Assembly: GCA_030734395.1 (NCBI GenBank)
Contig: JAUZTG010000044.1
Coordinates: forward strand, 1,364,001 to 1,428,000
Direction: 5' to 3'
Origin: Sarocladium kiliense
Lineage: Eukaryota > Ascomycota > Sordariomycetes > Hypocreales > Sarocladiaceae
DNA: 64,000 nucleotides
This document shows, piece after piece, positions 47,901-59,027 of this stretch (its first letter is position 1; every line of letters starts with the position of its first letter). Below the pieces are notes generated by a model that did not search any database, was not told where the DNA came from, and was given only the letters and a program-made list of their open reading frames with translations. The position numbers and the translations under genes are program-made.

Positions 47901-49012
47901 GCGCCGTCATGTACCGGACAGCCACCCGAGGAAAGAGGGCCAGACCCCCCGCGGCAGAGGGCGGCATGGTGGAGGGACGGCCAGTCGCGGACGACCTTCT
48001 GGACGGAGATTCCAATAGGAAGCCAGGATCAGCGCCACAGTGACCGCGCCAACCCCAAGTTGGCATCCACCTGGAGAATAAGCATAACATCAAATTGCGG
48101 TCCTCACCACAACCACCAGCAACTGGCTAAACAAGCTGTGGATGGCATGATTCTCCCCAACACCTGGCGCCTGGACCTCTGAAAGTCTAATATTGTTTGG
48201 TGAGACCAGCCTGAAGATAACGATATTGGCATTGACCCAGTCGTCGGATCGTTCGTATTGTCAGGCATATCTTCTTCGTATAGACGAAAGCGAGGGGACA
48301 GCGCCCGTCCAATGTTGCCTAGTCGCAACCACGTGCTCCTGTTTCTGTCTGCAAAGATGAAGATGAGGATCCGTGGCGTCGAACCTGGATCTTTCAGAGC
48401 CTTACGACCAAAGGGTGCCTGCAGCCTGGGCTGATGTGTTAAGGGTCTGTTGGATGAGAATTCGATCCGCTCCATCTTGGAAACAAATCCAGTTGACTCG
48501 GGCATCCCCGCTGGTCCTTATCGCGCTGTTCCACCGATGTTCTTTCTCGGCTGGCCCGTGTGAATGTCACCAGTGTTGGTGGGGTTCAAATCAAGGGGGA
48601 GTGGAGGGACCAGGCGCGGCTTGGCTCGAGGCTGATCAGTGATACCAGAACATGCTGCTGGGGTTCGAAGAATCGCCCCTCGACGATGTGGCTTCTGACC
48701 TTCCCCATCTGGTATCCACGCAGCTCTTCTGTGTGAGTGAGAGCGCGTTTGTGTTGTCCATTCAGGCCTGCAAACGAGCAGGGAGCTCGCCCTTGGCTGC
48801 TTGCCACATACCCTTTGCCTCTGTCCCCCAGAACGCTCGCACCACCCAGGGCTCTGGTATATATTACCTTGCCGTATCCCTCCTCTCGTGGTTGCAGTCT
48901 GCTGTCACTGGACTCCTTTTCTGTTTCGTCTCCAGCCCGATCCGTCAGGTGCCAGCGCAAGAGGTCCATCATCGTCAAATCTCGCCGCACTCGTGCTTCT
49001 TAGTCCGACAAG
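44988..49012. other. Gene-poor region
   Basis: About 4 kb without a gene I can support. A run of 12 G lies at 45703-45714. The part 46.3-48.2 kb is GC-rich and has longer open frames on both strands, but none shows motifs or consistent splicing. Confidence 0.45.
48859..48866 (+). promoter_or_regulatory. TATA-like element of the symporter gene
   Basis: The sequence GGTATATATTA, about 150 bp before the start codon at 49013, is a plausible TATA box. Confidence 0.4.
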
Positions 49013-50604
49013 ATGGCCGACAACAAGGAGGTCATGCCCGACAACGCGGCCGTCCCTCCCTCTCCCACCAAGGACACCAAGGATGTCTATGGTAACACTG
49101 ACCCAGTGTCGACAAGCTCAACTCAAGAGCCGGCTCCCATGTATCCTGAGGAAGAATTCACTAGGGAGAAGAGGCCCTGGTGGAGTGGCTTCTTTGAGAT
49201 GGGACACGTGTTCCAGATCATCACCGCTGCCCTCCTCGCCATTGCGCTTGGTGTCGGTATTTCCGCTGCGACAGAGGTGCCCGAGTCGGCGCGTACCATC
49301 CTCGCCATTCCTGGCGTACTGTGGCTGCGTTGTCTCCAGGCCATTGGTAAGTGCGCACACAGGCTACTTCGAGCATCCTGCTGACCCCCTGTGCTTCCTG
49401 CAGTCATCCCCTTGATTGTGTGCGCCATGATTCTCGCTATCCAGCGACTTCGTGCCATGGAGGGACAAGGTGGCGCGCTTCTTGCTCGCTGGACCGTTGG
49501 TTTCTACGTCATCACCACGGTCTTCTCCATCATTCTCAGTGTCATCATGACCGCTCTTGTCTGGTCTCCCCGGTTCACCCCCGTCAGCGAGGAGGAGCTC
49601 GCTGTCTCTGATGATGCTGAGTACCCCGATCCTGAGGACCGGCCGTGGTACTCTGTTGTCGATACCCTCTTCAAGTCTTTCATTCCCGCCAACATCATTC
49701 AGGCGCTGGCCGACAACGAGCTTTTGTCCATTCTCATCACCGCTGTTGTGATTGGATACCTCATTCGCGACGCCAACTCCACTCTGCTGAAGCTTGTCGC
49801 TGAGATCGAGTCCATGGTTACCAGGGTCGTTGCTTTCATCATCAAGCTCGCGCCCATTGGTGTCTTCTTCCTCATCCTGCCAAACTTGATGAAGCTTGAC
49901 ATGACTTCCATCGGCGAGAATCTGGGTCTGCTCATTGGTGGCACCCTCTCCACCATGGCTATTCACGTTTTTATCGTCTTGCCCGCACTGTTCTTCGGCT
50001 TCACTCGCAAAAACCCGTATTCCCATTGGCTCAAGATCTCTCCTGCATGGATCACAGCCTGGGGTTGTGCTTCTTCGGCTGCCACTCTTCCCGTCACTCT
50101 GCGTGTCGCCCGCGAGCGCGGCATTCCTAAGACCATCTACAAGTTCACTTGCCCACTAGGTTGCCTCATCAACATGGATGGGTTAGTTTCAATTCTGGTT
50201 CACGGTACTCTTTGGATCAATCTTAACTGACCTCTCGTAGTACCGCCATCTATTTCCCCATGGCTGTTGTCTTCATGGCCCGCACCCAGGGCATCACCCC
50301 TAGCGCCGTGGATTACGTTCTTATGGTCCTCCTGTCGACTCTCTCTGCCATTGGCACCACCCCCATTCCCTCTTCATCTCTGGTCCTGACCCTGATGATT
50401 GCCAACTCCATTGGTGTCCCATTGACCGAAATGTATGCTGTCATTGTCGCCATCGATTGGTTCCTCGACCGTTTCCGCACTGCCATCAACGTCTCCGGTG
50501 ATCTTTTTGCCAGTCCTATCATTGCAAAGGTCACTGGTATCACCGACGACGATGTCCGTGAGGACAACCTGAACCCTATCATCCGTGGTCACGATGCCGT
50601 TTAA
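49013..50604 (+). CDS. SLC1/DAACS-type dicarboxylate or acidic amino-acid:cation symporter
   Basis: Three exons (49013-49346, 49404-50181, 50241-50604) encode 491 aa. The family couples uptake of glutamate, aspartate or C4-dicarboxylates to H+ or Na+ gradients across the plasma membrane. Hallmarks are the serine-rich HP1 hairpin (ASSAATLPVTL), NMDGTAIYFP in TM7 (split by the second intron), the HP2 tip (SAIGTTPIPSSS), and the TM8 substrate/cation site DWFLDRFRTAINVSGD. The N-terminus is a polar stretch of about 55 residues. About eight membrane segments plus two hairpins fit the fold. It is flanked by long gene-free stretches. Substrate and coupling ion are not determinable from sequence. Confidence 0.93.
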
Positions 50605-52842
50605 AGGATGCCTTTCTTGAGCGTCCTATACTGTTGCTGGACTTGTAATGGTGGGTGTTTCAGTAGTGAAAGGGGAACCTGTATGGAATTTCCAAGGGAT
50701 TTGGCGGTAGCGTTTCGTATAATCGTGAATCCAAGATACCACGTTGACTCTCATACAAATGAATTGTCGTGCCTCAGTCGTGATTTTGTCGCGAACAAAT
50801 TGTAGACGGGTGGACCTTGCTCTTTATTTAGTTGCTTACGCTCCCGCGGGTTCAACAGGCGTTCCGCAGATCCCGTATTCACGAAAACGTCCACTAACGC
50901 CAAGACACATGGGCCGAGCGTCGGCGCCGTGATGACTGACAGCCGTGTCCGATTCGGGGGCGGATCCCAGTTCAAGGCTGAATGTGCTGCTGTGTTGCTT
51001 GGCTTCTTTGTGATTGAGTGCTCCGAGCGGCGCGATTTCGGAGTGGAAGAAGGCGCTGGAAATGTAGTCGCTTGAATAGTGGACATCGGCAGGAGGCATC
51101 AACAGCGCAACTTTAAGACCGGCTTGGTATTGGAGTGGAGGTTGGTCATGACCTACGGGAAATTTGGGAAATTTCATTGAGTTCTGAGCACTGACAAGAC
51201 ATGTCTCCTGGGAGAATTACAACGGTGTGAAGAATGGCCTGCTTTGCATGGATCCAGATGGCTCCGGATCCTGGCTCAGCTGTTATGAGTTCTGAAGCAA
51301 CGAGGCAGAACAGCTTCTGGTGAATATTGACTGCTGACTTGCTCCTGCTATGGAGGTCCTTGAACTATCACATGGTGGACTTGAATCTCAAAGTCGTTGT
51401 CATTACGCGGATACAACAGATTCTGCCCAGGTGCTGAAACTCAGTGGGCTTCCACCGTCCCTTGACAATGACTCATGCGTCATGACGACAACGGATTCAC
51501 CAGTGATGTCTCGCTATAGAGCAATGAAATGCCGAATGAAGACTCTATGAGTGAGTTACTTCATATGTATGTATTACTCCTGTTATTCGCTTCTCTTCTG
51601 AGCTCCGCGCGGGAGGTACCCGAGCGAGTAGATGTTACGTGTCACGGTCAAAGGAGCGAATGTAGAGAATAGAGATCAATTACACAGGGTTCGAAATGCA
51701 AAGCAAGCAAATCAGATGTGATGTGTATGAGTGATGGTTCCCCCCAGGCTCAGGGCAGGTGGGGAACAGTGATGACAGTCCCCCTTACACGTGACAGTAG
51801 GGGAGTAGGCAGCATCGATATTAGCCACATCCTCAAGTAGCACTCAGTTCGAAGTCTTCCGTCGATACTATGTGACCATCATTCAGAAAACCGGCGAATT
51901 GTACGTTCTGCTCTTCAAAATCTTGAGGTCTCCTTGCTCCATACCTGACCAGGGAAACCATATTAGCGAGCAGAACTAGACGGCTTGCATGTAGTACCTC
52001 CCTCTTATTACAATAGTCGTCGCATATCATACCGATAGGAACTTTTCTTTTCCATCCCTGATGCTGCTATATCAAGACTAACTAGCTCATACTAATTCCA
52101 AACTCCTCTTGACTCCAAGTCCTCTTTGGGAGCCCATTTCCGGACTCGATCGGCCTACGCTAGGTTTGTGCATGTACTTTATGAGGAATGCGGTCTCTTT
52201 GCATAACTTTGCTCAATCTGGTGTCATTAGCCTTCTAGAGTTGCAGAACTCACCTGTCTAGAAGACGCGCTCGTCACTACACTACATGGAGATACAACTG
52301 ATATTTTCGGGACCGAGCATACAGCGAGCCGCGCAGGCCTCAATCTCTAGCGTGGGGTTCCCGCGTACAACGTACAATTAAAGTGCAGTGTCTCTCCCAC
52401 AACTACTTGAGCTCGTCGAGGTGGAATAGGCGAGAGGCAGGATGGCCGTCTTTGAGCGCCGAGACCCAATAGATCTATACGCCGAGCCTATTATCACCGC
52501 CGCCAAGCAGCTGTATACGACCCTGAACCAACAGCACGAACTGCAAGCCTGCAAAGTTCCTATCGAAGCACGCTCTCTCCAGTATCGGTAAAAATACTGT
52601 GCTAACCGCGAAGAAACTGTCCACATCGTCAGGGTTGCAGTCGGATCCTCGGCGTCAGCTCGATTTACCTTACTTGGGGTCTGTGCCGCAAGACCCAGGT
52701 CAACTTTGTAGTCCAGACTTGCAGTTGACGAACAGCCACCGGTAAGCGACACCAACAGAGAATTCCATTAGAGGCAGCTGCACAACCACTGAGTTCTGAC
52801 ACTAGATCCAACTGATATAATGTGGTGAGCTAAGTCTATACA
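50605..52842. other. Intergenic region
   Basis: About 2.2 kb without a supportable gene. An isolated 49-codon plus-strand frame at 52442-52591 reads protein-like (MAVFERRDPIDLYAEP...) but has no recognisable family and no extension. Confidence 0.45.
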
Positions 52843-52866
52843 TATAAAAGGCAGGGGCTTCTGCCT
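52843..52866 (+). promoter_or_regulatory. TATA box and hairpin of the small secreted protein gene
   Basis: TATAAAAG at 52843-52850 overlaps a short inverted repeat, AGGCAG then a 6-base loop then CTGCCT (52849-52866), about 165-190 bp before the start codon. Confidence 0.5.
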
Positions 52867-53030
52867 ATTCGATCTGTCAAGAACTCTGCTTCCTTATCCC
52901 AATCGTTGTTGTCTATCATCTATCAGCTGTCACGTAATAGCTCTGACACTCAGGTGTTTTTCACGAGTGAGTTCAGCCGATGCACGTCATTGAAGCCTCC
53001 GTCCCTAATTGACCAAGCTATGTAGTCACG

Positions 53031-53369
53031 ATGAAGCTTTCTCTCACAGTCACGGCCCTGGCCCTCATGCTCAGTGCTGCTGAAGCTGCTCCGCGCATTG
53101 AGATGCGAATTAAATCCGGGTTCTTTGCTACTGAGACCACTGTCTTCCACGCGAGTGGCTCCCGGACCAACTTGGGCTACCTCGTCGACTCCTGCAAGCA
53201 TAATGTTGGAGGTATGAAGGATATCTGCGTGGATTCGGCAAGGAGAAGGGCGCACGTTTTATATAAAGACGGGTATAAGAGACGTTTTAGGCAGGGCCGC
53301 ACTTGGATACCAGCCGGGTGTCCGGAATGCCTTAACATCGACTTTCCCCAGGCGACCTGCAACTGGTGA
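53031..53369 (+). CDS. Small secreted cysteine-containing protein
   Basis: Single exon, 112 aa. The signal peptide is textbook: Lys after Met, a hydrophobic LTVTALALMLS core, then an AEA-A cleavage site near residue 19/20. The mature protein of about 92 residues is basic (RRR, KRRFR) and has five cysteines (55, 66, 97, 100, 110), with a GCPEC pair near the C-terminus. An odd number leaves one Cys free or for dimerisation. No family is recognised; it has the general profile of fungal effectors or small antimicrobial-like proteins, and I assign no function. A TATA box lies about 185 bp upstream. Confidence 0.7.
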   Translation: MKLSLTVTALALMLSAAEAAPRIEMRIKSGFFATETTVFHASGSRTNLGYLVDSCKHNVGGMKDICVDSARRRAHVLYKDGYKRRFRQGRTWIPAGCPECLNIDFPQATCNW

Positions 53370-54324
53370 GCGAGTAGACCTACACTTTATCAAAGCTCTT
53401 CGATGTTCAATGGCGGTAGTTCGCGAAGCAACACATCATCATCTTGCATTTCCTCAGCTTCTTGACTGACAAGAATTGTACTCATTGGTCAATATCATGC
53501 TTAGAGTCATGAGGTCCTCACTTAAGGTTCCTTAGGTAGTTACATGATGTCGAAGGTACCTACTAGGAGTTCAAGTCAGCTTGCCACAGAGTTGAATAAC
53601 CCTGACCTATGAGATCTCATTGGTACAGGGTAGGTTCCGGCAGTCGGGGGGCCAATTGTAGTCGGCAGCCGCTCAGTGGGCACGCATTGCGGCAATCGGT
53701 CAGCATCCAAGTTCGCTCCAGTTTGTTCCCGGCACCGGCGTCGGAACATGGAGCAGGTCCCTGGTGGCATCATCTGGCACTAGCCCCGATCTGGCTAAAC
53801 CCCCAATTGCGTGATTCTCGATTCCCGCGTCCCTTGAACTTTTTTCTGATGCGATGCCACTGCAGCCATGCGAAAACAGGGTGCACCACACAGCGGTCCA
53901 GCGCATTCCAGGAGAGATCTCAATGGGCATTTCTGGGGCAATGGCCAAATCCCACTTCACCCATTGGAGGGCTGGCCTTCCCGGGGGCCTCTCTGGGGTG
54001 TTTGGTCCCTCCTCGGCCGGCGCTCGGGGTCTTGTCCGTTGAAGACTATGCCCTTGCGACATCTCGACCCGTCCCGGACAATGGCCTCCTACTGTGCTGA
54101 ATTCCTCCTCCTCCCTCCTTGACTTTCTCCTCTAACCCTCACTCTCTTTATCACCTCGAGGTTGTCCTTTGTTGTCGATTACCTGGTCTCTGCGTGACTA
54201 AGGCATTCATTAGCCACTGCGAGCACATCTCCGTGTCTCACAGTCATCTCGACACAGCCAAAACATCCCGGACAACCACCGACAAATCTCCCTCGTCCTC
54301 CTCCCGGACGAACAAGAGACCATC
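53370..54324. other. Intergenic / MET10 upstream region
   Basis: No gene seen. The last 250 bp are C/T-rich like a fungal leader. A 9/10 match to the Cys3/MetR consensus ATGRYRYCAT (GTGGCATCAT, 53764-53773) is present but could be chance. Confidence 0.4.
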
Positions 54325-57300
54325 ATGGCGTCTTCCGACCAGGTCAAGCACGCCTCCGCTCTTCCCTTCGGCCAGCGCGTGCCTCTCTCGTCCATCTCTG
54401 GCCCGACCTATGTGACTGCTCAGCTCCTCGTTCAGCAGGTCGCCTACCAGCTTTCCGACAAGCTCTTCTCCTACTCCCCCGAGTCCTTCGACCTCGATGC
54501 CGCAGCAAAGGACTGGGCCGCGTCCAACGAGTCCAACATCCACGGCTATGCCACCTCCGTCCTGCCCCTGCAGAGCCGCACTGGCGCCGGCTCTCTTGCT
54601 CTCGGATACATCTTCTCTCCAGACTTCGATGTCTCCAAGAGGCATATTCCCCAGAGTCTGATCGCTCCTTCTGGCAGCCTTCAGCAGCTCCGGAGCACCC
54701 TCGACCAGCTGTCGCTGCTCTACGGCGTCTCCAGCCCTTTCGTCGCTCATGTTGCCGCCGCCGACTACTCCTACAACTCTGGTCTCGTCTCCAACTACGA
54801 CAGCGCCCTCAGGCTCGCTGAGGATCTTGGCCTTGGCCTTGTTGCCTCGTCCTCCACATATGAGGCCCAGCACATGTCCATCTTTGCGACTCTCCTGGCC
54901 TCCCTGGTTCCGACCATCCACACTTACGATGGTGTGCGCATGGCCCGCGAGACTCTGCGCGTGGTCGATGCCCTCAGCGAGTCTGGCGTCAAGGATCTTT
55001 ACACGAAGCTTTCCGCTGAGGCTGGCAAGCTGAACGCCCGTCTTGACACTGCAGGCAAGACCCTTGAGCTTCTGAAGCTGTTCAACGACGAGCTCGGCAC
55101 CATCTACGAGCCCTTCGAGTACCACGGTCACGAGGCCCCTGATGTTGTCCTCGTTGCTTTCGGTAGCGTCGAGGCCCAGGTAGCTAAGCAGGTCATCAGC
55201 CGTATCTCCGCTGATGGCGCCAAGGTTGGCTTTGTCAACGTTCGCATTTACCGTCCCTTCATCGAGGAGGCCTTCCTCAAGGCCATCCCCGCCTCCACCA
55301 ACACCATTGCGGTGCTGGGACAGGTCTCTGAGGAGATCAGCCTCACTGATGAGGCCACGCAGTCTGCTCTCTACGCTGATGTCCTCACTGCCGTCACCTT
55401 CTCTGGCAAGTTCACTGAGGAGCCTGATGTCCTGGACATCAAGTACACTGGTGCCCAAGCTCTCACCCCTCAGGGCATTGTGAACAACCTGCACAAGATC
55501 TTCGGCAACGAGGGCGATGCGAAGACCCTGCCTTCTCTCATCAGCGCTGAACAGTACACATTTTGGGAGCTTGATGACTCTGCTACTGTCAACTCGCCCA
55601 GCGCCGTTGGCAATCTCCTCACTAAGGAGTCAAGCACCAATGTCTTCGTTCACGAGGCTCACGACAACCTCACTCAGGGCGGTGTTGTACGCACTGACCT
55701 CCGTGTCTCCAAGAAGGCCCTTGAGGCGCCTTACGATGTTACCGAGGCTGATGTCACTGTTGTCGGTGACGAGAGGCTCCTGAAGGAGATTGATATCGCC
55801 AAGAGCCTCGCCGAGGGTGGCAAGATCCTCCTCAAGCTCACCAACTTCAAGGAGGATGAGGTTGAGAAGAAGCTCCCCGCTGCTTTCCGCAAGGGCATCC
55901 AGGAGAAGGGTGCCGAGCTCTACGTGCTCGACATCTCTTACTCCCCTGCCTTCGAGAAGGATGCTCGCTCCACCAAGATCCTCCACGAGCTCTCTTTCCT
56001 TAAGCTTGCCCGCCCCGAGGTGTCCCCTGAGCAGATCTCCAAGCTCTCCCTTATCGAGGGTCACCCTCCTACTCTGGAGGAGTGTGTTGATGCTCTCAGC
56101 CAATGCCTTCGCAAGGTCGAGGTCCCTGCCACCTGGGCTGAGGTAAATGAGGACTACAGCGATCCTCAGCTGCCCGCCACCATTTCCAGCAACAGCTTTG
56201 CTCCCCATCAAAAGGAGGAGGTTGAGGAGGAGCTCAAGCTCCAGGGCTGGGAGGTTGTCGCCAAGGGCCTTGCTTTCAAGGAGGCCTTTGCTGTCAAGAC
56301 CAGCCTGCGCCCTGACCTCTCTGTCAAGACTGCGACCGTCACCGTCAAGGAGAACCGTCGTCTTACGCCTCCTGAGTACAACCGTAACATCTTCCACATC
56401 GAGTTCGACCTCGGTGACTCTGGTCTCACTTACAAGATCGGTGAGGCTCTTGGCATCCACGCCGAGAACGACGTCGAGCAGGTCGACGAGTTCATCAAGT
56501 TCTACGGCCTCAATCCCTCTGAGCTTGTCCAGGTCCCTGCTCGCGAGGACCCCACCCTCACTGAGGTTCGCACGGTTCACCAGGCTCTTGTTCACAATGT
56601 CGATATCCTTGGCAAGCCTCCCAAGCGTTTCTACGAGGGTCTTGCTGAGTTCGCCACCGATGTGACTGAGAAGAAGAAGCTCGAGAGCCTCGGTAGCCAG
56701 GAGGGCGCTGAGGAGTTCAAGCGCCGCAGCGAGGTCGACACTGTCAGCTACGTTGACATCCTGGAGGAGTTCAAGTCTGCTCACCCCAGCTTCCACGATC
56801 TTGTCAAGATTGTCAGCCCCATGAAGCGTCGCGAGTACTCCATCGCCTCTGCCCAGGCCGTCACTCCCACCTCTGTCGCCCTCATGATTGTCGTCGTCGA
56901 CTGGGTTGATACCAAGGGCCGCACTCGCTTCGGCCAGGCCAGTAACTACCTCAGCCAACTCCGCCCTGGTGCCAAGGTTACTGCCTCAGTCAAGCCCTCC
57001 GTCATGAAGCTGCCCACTCGTCCCGACGCACCCCTCATTCTTGCTGGTCTCGGTACCGGTCTCGCTCCTTTCCGCGCTTTCGTCCAGTACCGCGCCCTTC
57101 AGAAGGCCCGCGGCGAGGAGATTGGCCCCATCCTGCTCTACATGGGTTCCCGTCATCAGCGCGAGGAGTACTTGTACGGTGAGGAATGGGAAGCCTACCT
57201 CGCCGCCGGAGTCGTCACCATGGTCGGTGCCGCCTTCTCTCGTGACCAGCCTCAGAAGATCTACATCCAGGATCGCATGCGCGAGACGCTGGCGGACATC

Positions 57301-57489
57301 CAGGATGCGTACATCAAGAAGGAGGGTAGCTTCTACCTGTGCGGCCCTACCTGGCCGGTGCCTGATGTGACGGCTGTGCTGCAGGAGGCGATTGCTGCGG
57401 ATGGCAAGGCTGCGGGTAAGAAGATTGATCCGAAGAAGGAGATTGAGAAGCTGAAGGAGGAGGGCCGTTACGTCCTGGAGGTGTACTAA
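54325..57489 (+). CDS. MET10: Sulfite reductase [NADPH] flavoprotein alpha subunit
   Basis: Intronless, 1054 aa, the usual size of Met10. The enzyme passes electrons from NADPH through flavin to the siroheme beta subunit, which reduces sulfite to sulfide in cysteine and methionine synthesis in the cytosol. The N-terminal half is the pyruvate:ferredoxin-oxidoreductase-like region typical of Met10. The C-terminal third is a ferredoxin-NADP reductase module: an FAD-binding region with RREYSIASA, NADPH-binding GLGTGLAPFRAF, a MGSRHQREEYLYGEE segment, and CGPTWPVPDV followed by the closing aromatic-ended VLEVY tail. No flavodoxin domain, as expected for the alpha subunit. Codon use is strongly biased to C/T third positions, which suggests high expression and creates two long antisense shadow frames. 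The next gene downstream also serves sulfur metabolism. Confidence 0.97.
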   Translation: MASSDQVKHASALPFGQRVPLSSISGPTYVTAQLLVQQVAYQLSDKLFSYSPESFDLDAAAKDWAASNESNIHGYATSVLPLQSRTGAGSLALGYIFSPDFDVSKRHIPQSLIAPSGSLQQLRSTLDQLSLLYGVSSPFVAHVAAADYSYNSGLVSNYDSALRLAEDLGLGLVASSSTYEAQHMSIFATLLASLVPTIHTYDGVRMARETLRVVDALSESGVKDLYTKLSAEAGKLNARLDTAGKTLELLKLFNDELGTIYEPFEYHGHEAPDVVLVAFGSVEAQVAKQVISRISADGAKVGFVNVRIYRPFIEEAFLKAIPASTNTIAVLGQVSEEISLTDEATQSALYADVLTAVTFSGKFTEEPDVLDIKYTGAQALTPQGIVNNLHKIFGNEGDAKTLPSLISAEQYTFWELDDSATVNSPSAVGNLLTKESSTNVFVHEAHDNLTQGGVVRTDLRVSKKALEAPYDVTEADVTVVGDERLLKEIDIAKSLAEGGKILLKLTNFKEDEVEKKLPAAFRKGIQEKGAELYVLDISYSPAFEKDARSTKILHELSFLKLARPEVSPEQISKLSLIEGHPPTLEECVDALSQCLRKVEVPATWAEVNEDYSDPQLPATISSNSFAPHQKEEVEEELKLQGWEVVAKGLAFKEAFAVKTSLRPDLSVKTATVTVKENRRLTPPEYNRNIFHIEFDLGDSGLTYKIGEALGIHAENDVEQVDEFIKFYGLNPSELVQVPAREDPTLTEVRTVHQALVHNVDILGKPPKRFYEGLAEFATDVTEKKKLESLGSQEGAEEFKRRSEVDTVSYVDILEEFKSAHPSFHDLVKIVSPMKRREYSIASAQAVTPTSVALMIVVVDWVDTKGRTRFGQASNYLSQLRPGAKVTASVKPSVMKLPTRPDAPLILAGLGTGLAPFRAFVQYRALQKARGEEIGPILLYMGSRHQREEYLYGEEWEAYLAAGVVTMVGAAFSRDQPQKIYIQDRMRETLADIQDAYIKKEGSFYLCGPTWPVPDVTAVLQEAIAADGKAAGKKIDPKKEIEKLKEEGRYVLEVY

Positions 57490-57938
57490 GCGATTGCTGA
57501 TTTTTACTGGGGATGCTGTCTGCTACGTACGATGCATATAGACCTTTGCATAGCTCTCTGATGAACATGACTTATCAACGATGCACTGCTCCTGCCCGAG
57601 CTCTAACAAATGCATGTCTGTCAACTTTTCAGTGCGCACAATTACCATCGTGATGTCTTCCCCTGAGATCAACTCGGCCCTGCTTATCAGCGTTATCTAC
57701 CCCTCCATAGTCAGTGGCGGGGTAGCTCCAGATTTTTTTTTTGCTGCTAAACCGCCGGTCCAACAGCAGCCGACAACGACGACCACGTTGCTGACAACGA
57801 TGGCGACATTTTTAGTTCTTCCCTTCTTCTTCAACGTCAACCCAGCTCACCACCATCCACCCTGAGATTCGACATCCTCCTCTTGTTCCCCAGTTCCACC
57901 TCGCCTACAGCTATCTCAGTTGTCAGAATACCGTCAAG
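57490..57938. promoter_or_regulatory. MET10 3' region and MTA phosphorylase promoter
   Basis: 449 bp between stop and start on the same strand. It contains an 8-T run near 57734 and CAACGAC-rich sequence in the last 200 bp; no clear TATA box. Confidence 0.45.
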
Positions 57939-59027
57939 ATGGCTGATCTCCCGACTACCTTCGACAGTACAGTCCCCCCCCTCACTGCCCAAACCACCAG
58001 CTCTTCATACTAACCTGACCTCACTAGAACCTGTCCATATCGCCATTATCGGCGGCACCGGCCTCGCCGCCCTCGATGGCTTCACCCCCGTCGCCTCCGT
58101 AACCCCCATCACCCCCTGGGGCGCACCCGCCTCCCCCATCAGCATCCTCTCCCACAACGGTCACTACATCGCGTTCCTCGCGCGTCACGGCCTGCACCAC
58201 CAATTCGCGCCCCACGAGGTTCCCAACCGTGCCAACATCGCTGCTCTGCGCAGCCTGGGTGTTCGATGTGTGATTGCGTTCACGGCCGTGGGATCGTTGA
58301 GAGAGGAGATCAAGCCGATGGACTTTGTGGTACCGGATCAGGTTATTGATCGGACGAAGGGGGTTAGGCCGTTTACGTTCTTTGAGGGAGGGGTTGTTGG
58401 GCATGTTGGATTTGCGGATCCGTTCGATCAGGGGTTGGCGGAGGTGGTGAAGAAGTGTGCGGCTTCATTGGAGGGTGAGGGTGTTGTGCTTCACGATAAG
58501 GGCACGGTCATCTGCATGGGTAAGTCAATACTCTCCTGGAGAGCATACATGAACCTCCCAACACTTTCAAGGGGAAGAGTCATAACGAGAATGAGAGGAA
58601 GTCAGGGCTAACAATCACCACAGAGGGCCCCCAATTCTCAACCCGCGCCGAATCTCACATGTACCGCTCCTGGGGCGGCTCCGTAATCAACATGTCCGCC
58701 CTCCCCGAAGCCAAACTCGCTCGCGAGGCCGAATTCGCCTACCAATCCATCTGTATGGCCACCGACTACGACTGCTGGCACTCCTTCGAGGACGTTAACG
58801 TCGAGATGGTCGGCCGCTACATGCAGGCGAACGGCAAGAACGCGAAGAGGCTCGTCGCTGCGGTGCTCGACAAGCTGGCCGAGGCGGAGCATAGTGATTT
58901 GGTGATGGCGAGGCATTGGGAGGGCGTTACCCAGGGAGGTGTGAAGTGGATGACGAAGAAGGAGGGTAGGGGGGAGGAGGCGATGAAGAGGGTTGAGTAT
59001 TTGTTCCCTGGTTTCTGGGAGGATTGA
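57939..59027 (+). CDS. MEU1: S-methyl-5'-thioadenosine phosphorylase
   Basis: Three exons (57939-57966, 58028-58519, 58624-59027) encode 307 aa. The enzyme phosphorolyses methylthioadenosine, the by-product of polyamine synthesis, to adenine and methylthioribose-1-phosphate, the first step of methionine salvage. Family features are IAIIGGTGL at the N-terminus, the phosphate-site ARHG (FLARHGLHHQFAPHEVPNRANI), the AVGSL segment, the EGPQFSTRAES motif rebuilt across intron 2, and the purine-site NMSALPEAKLAREAEFAYQSICMATDYDCW. The first exon is only 28 nt; its splice gives MADLPTTFDKPVHIAIIGG. The last residues end in PGFWED, a normal length. It lies directly after MET10 on the same strand. Confidence 0.96.

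Noticed and set aside
53764..53773. Cys3/MetR-like site upstream of MET10
   Set aside because: Only a 9/10 match and single; expected by chance at a rate too high to call.
54244..56958. Two long minus-strand open frames (416 and 442 codons) opposite MET10
   Set aside because: They are antisense shadows created by the strong third-position C/T bias of MET10. They are Leu/Gly/Glu/Asp-rich without motifs.
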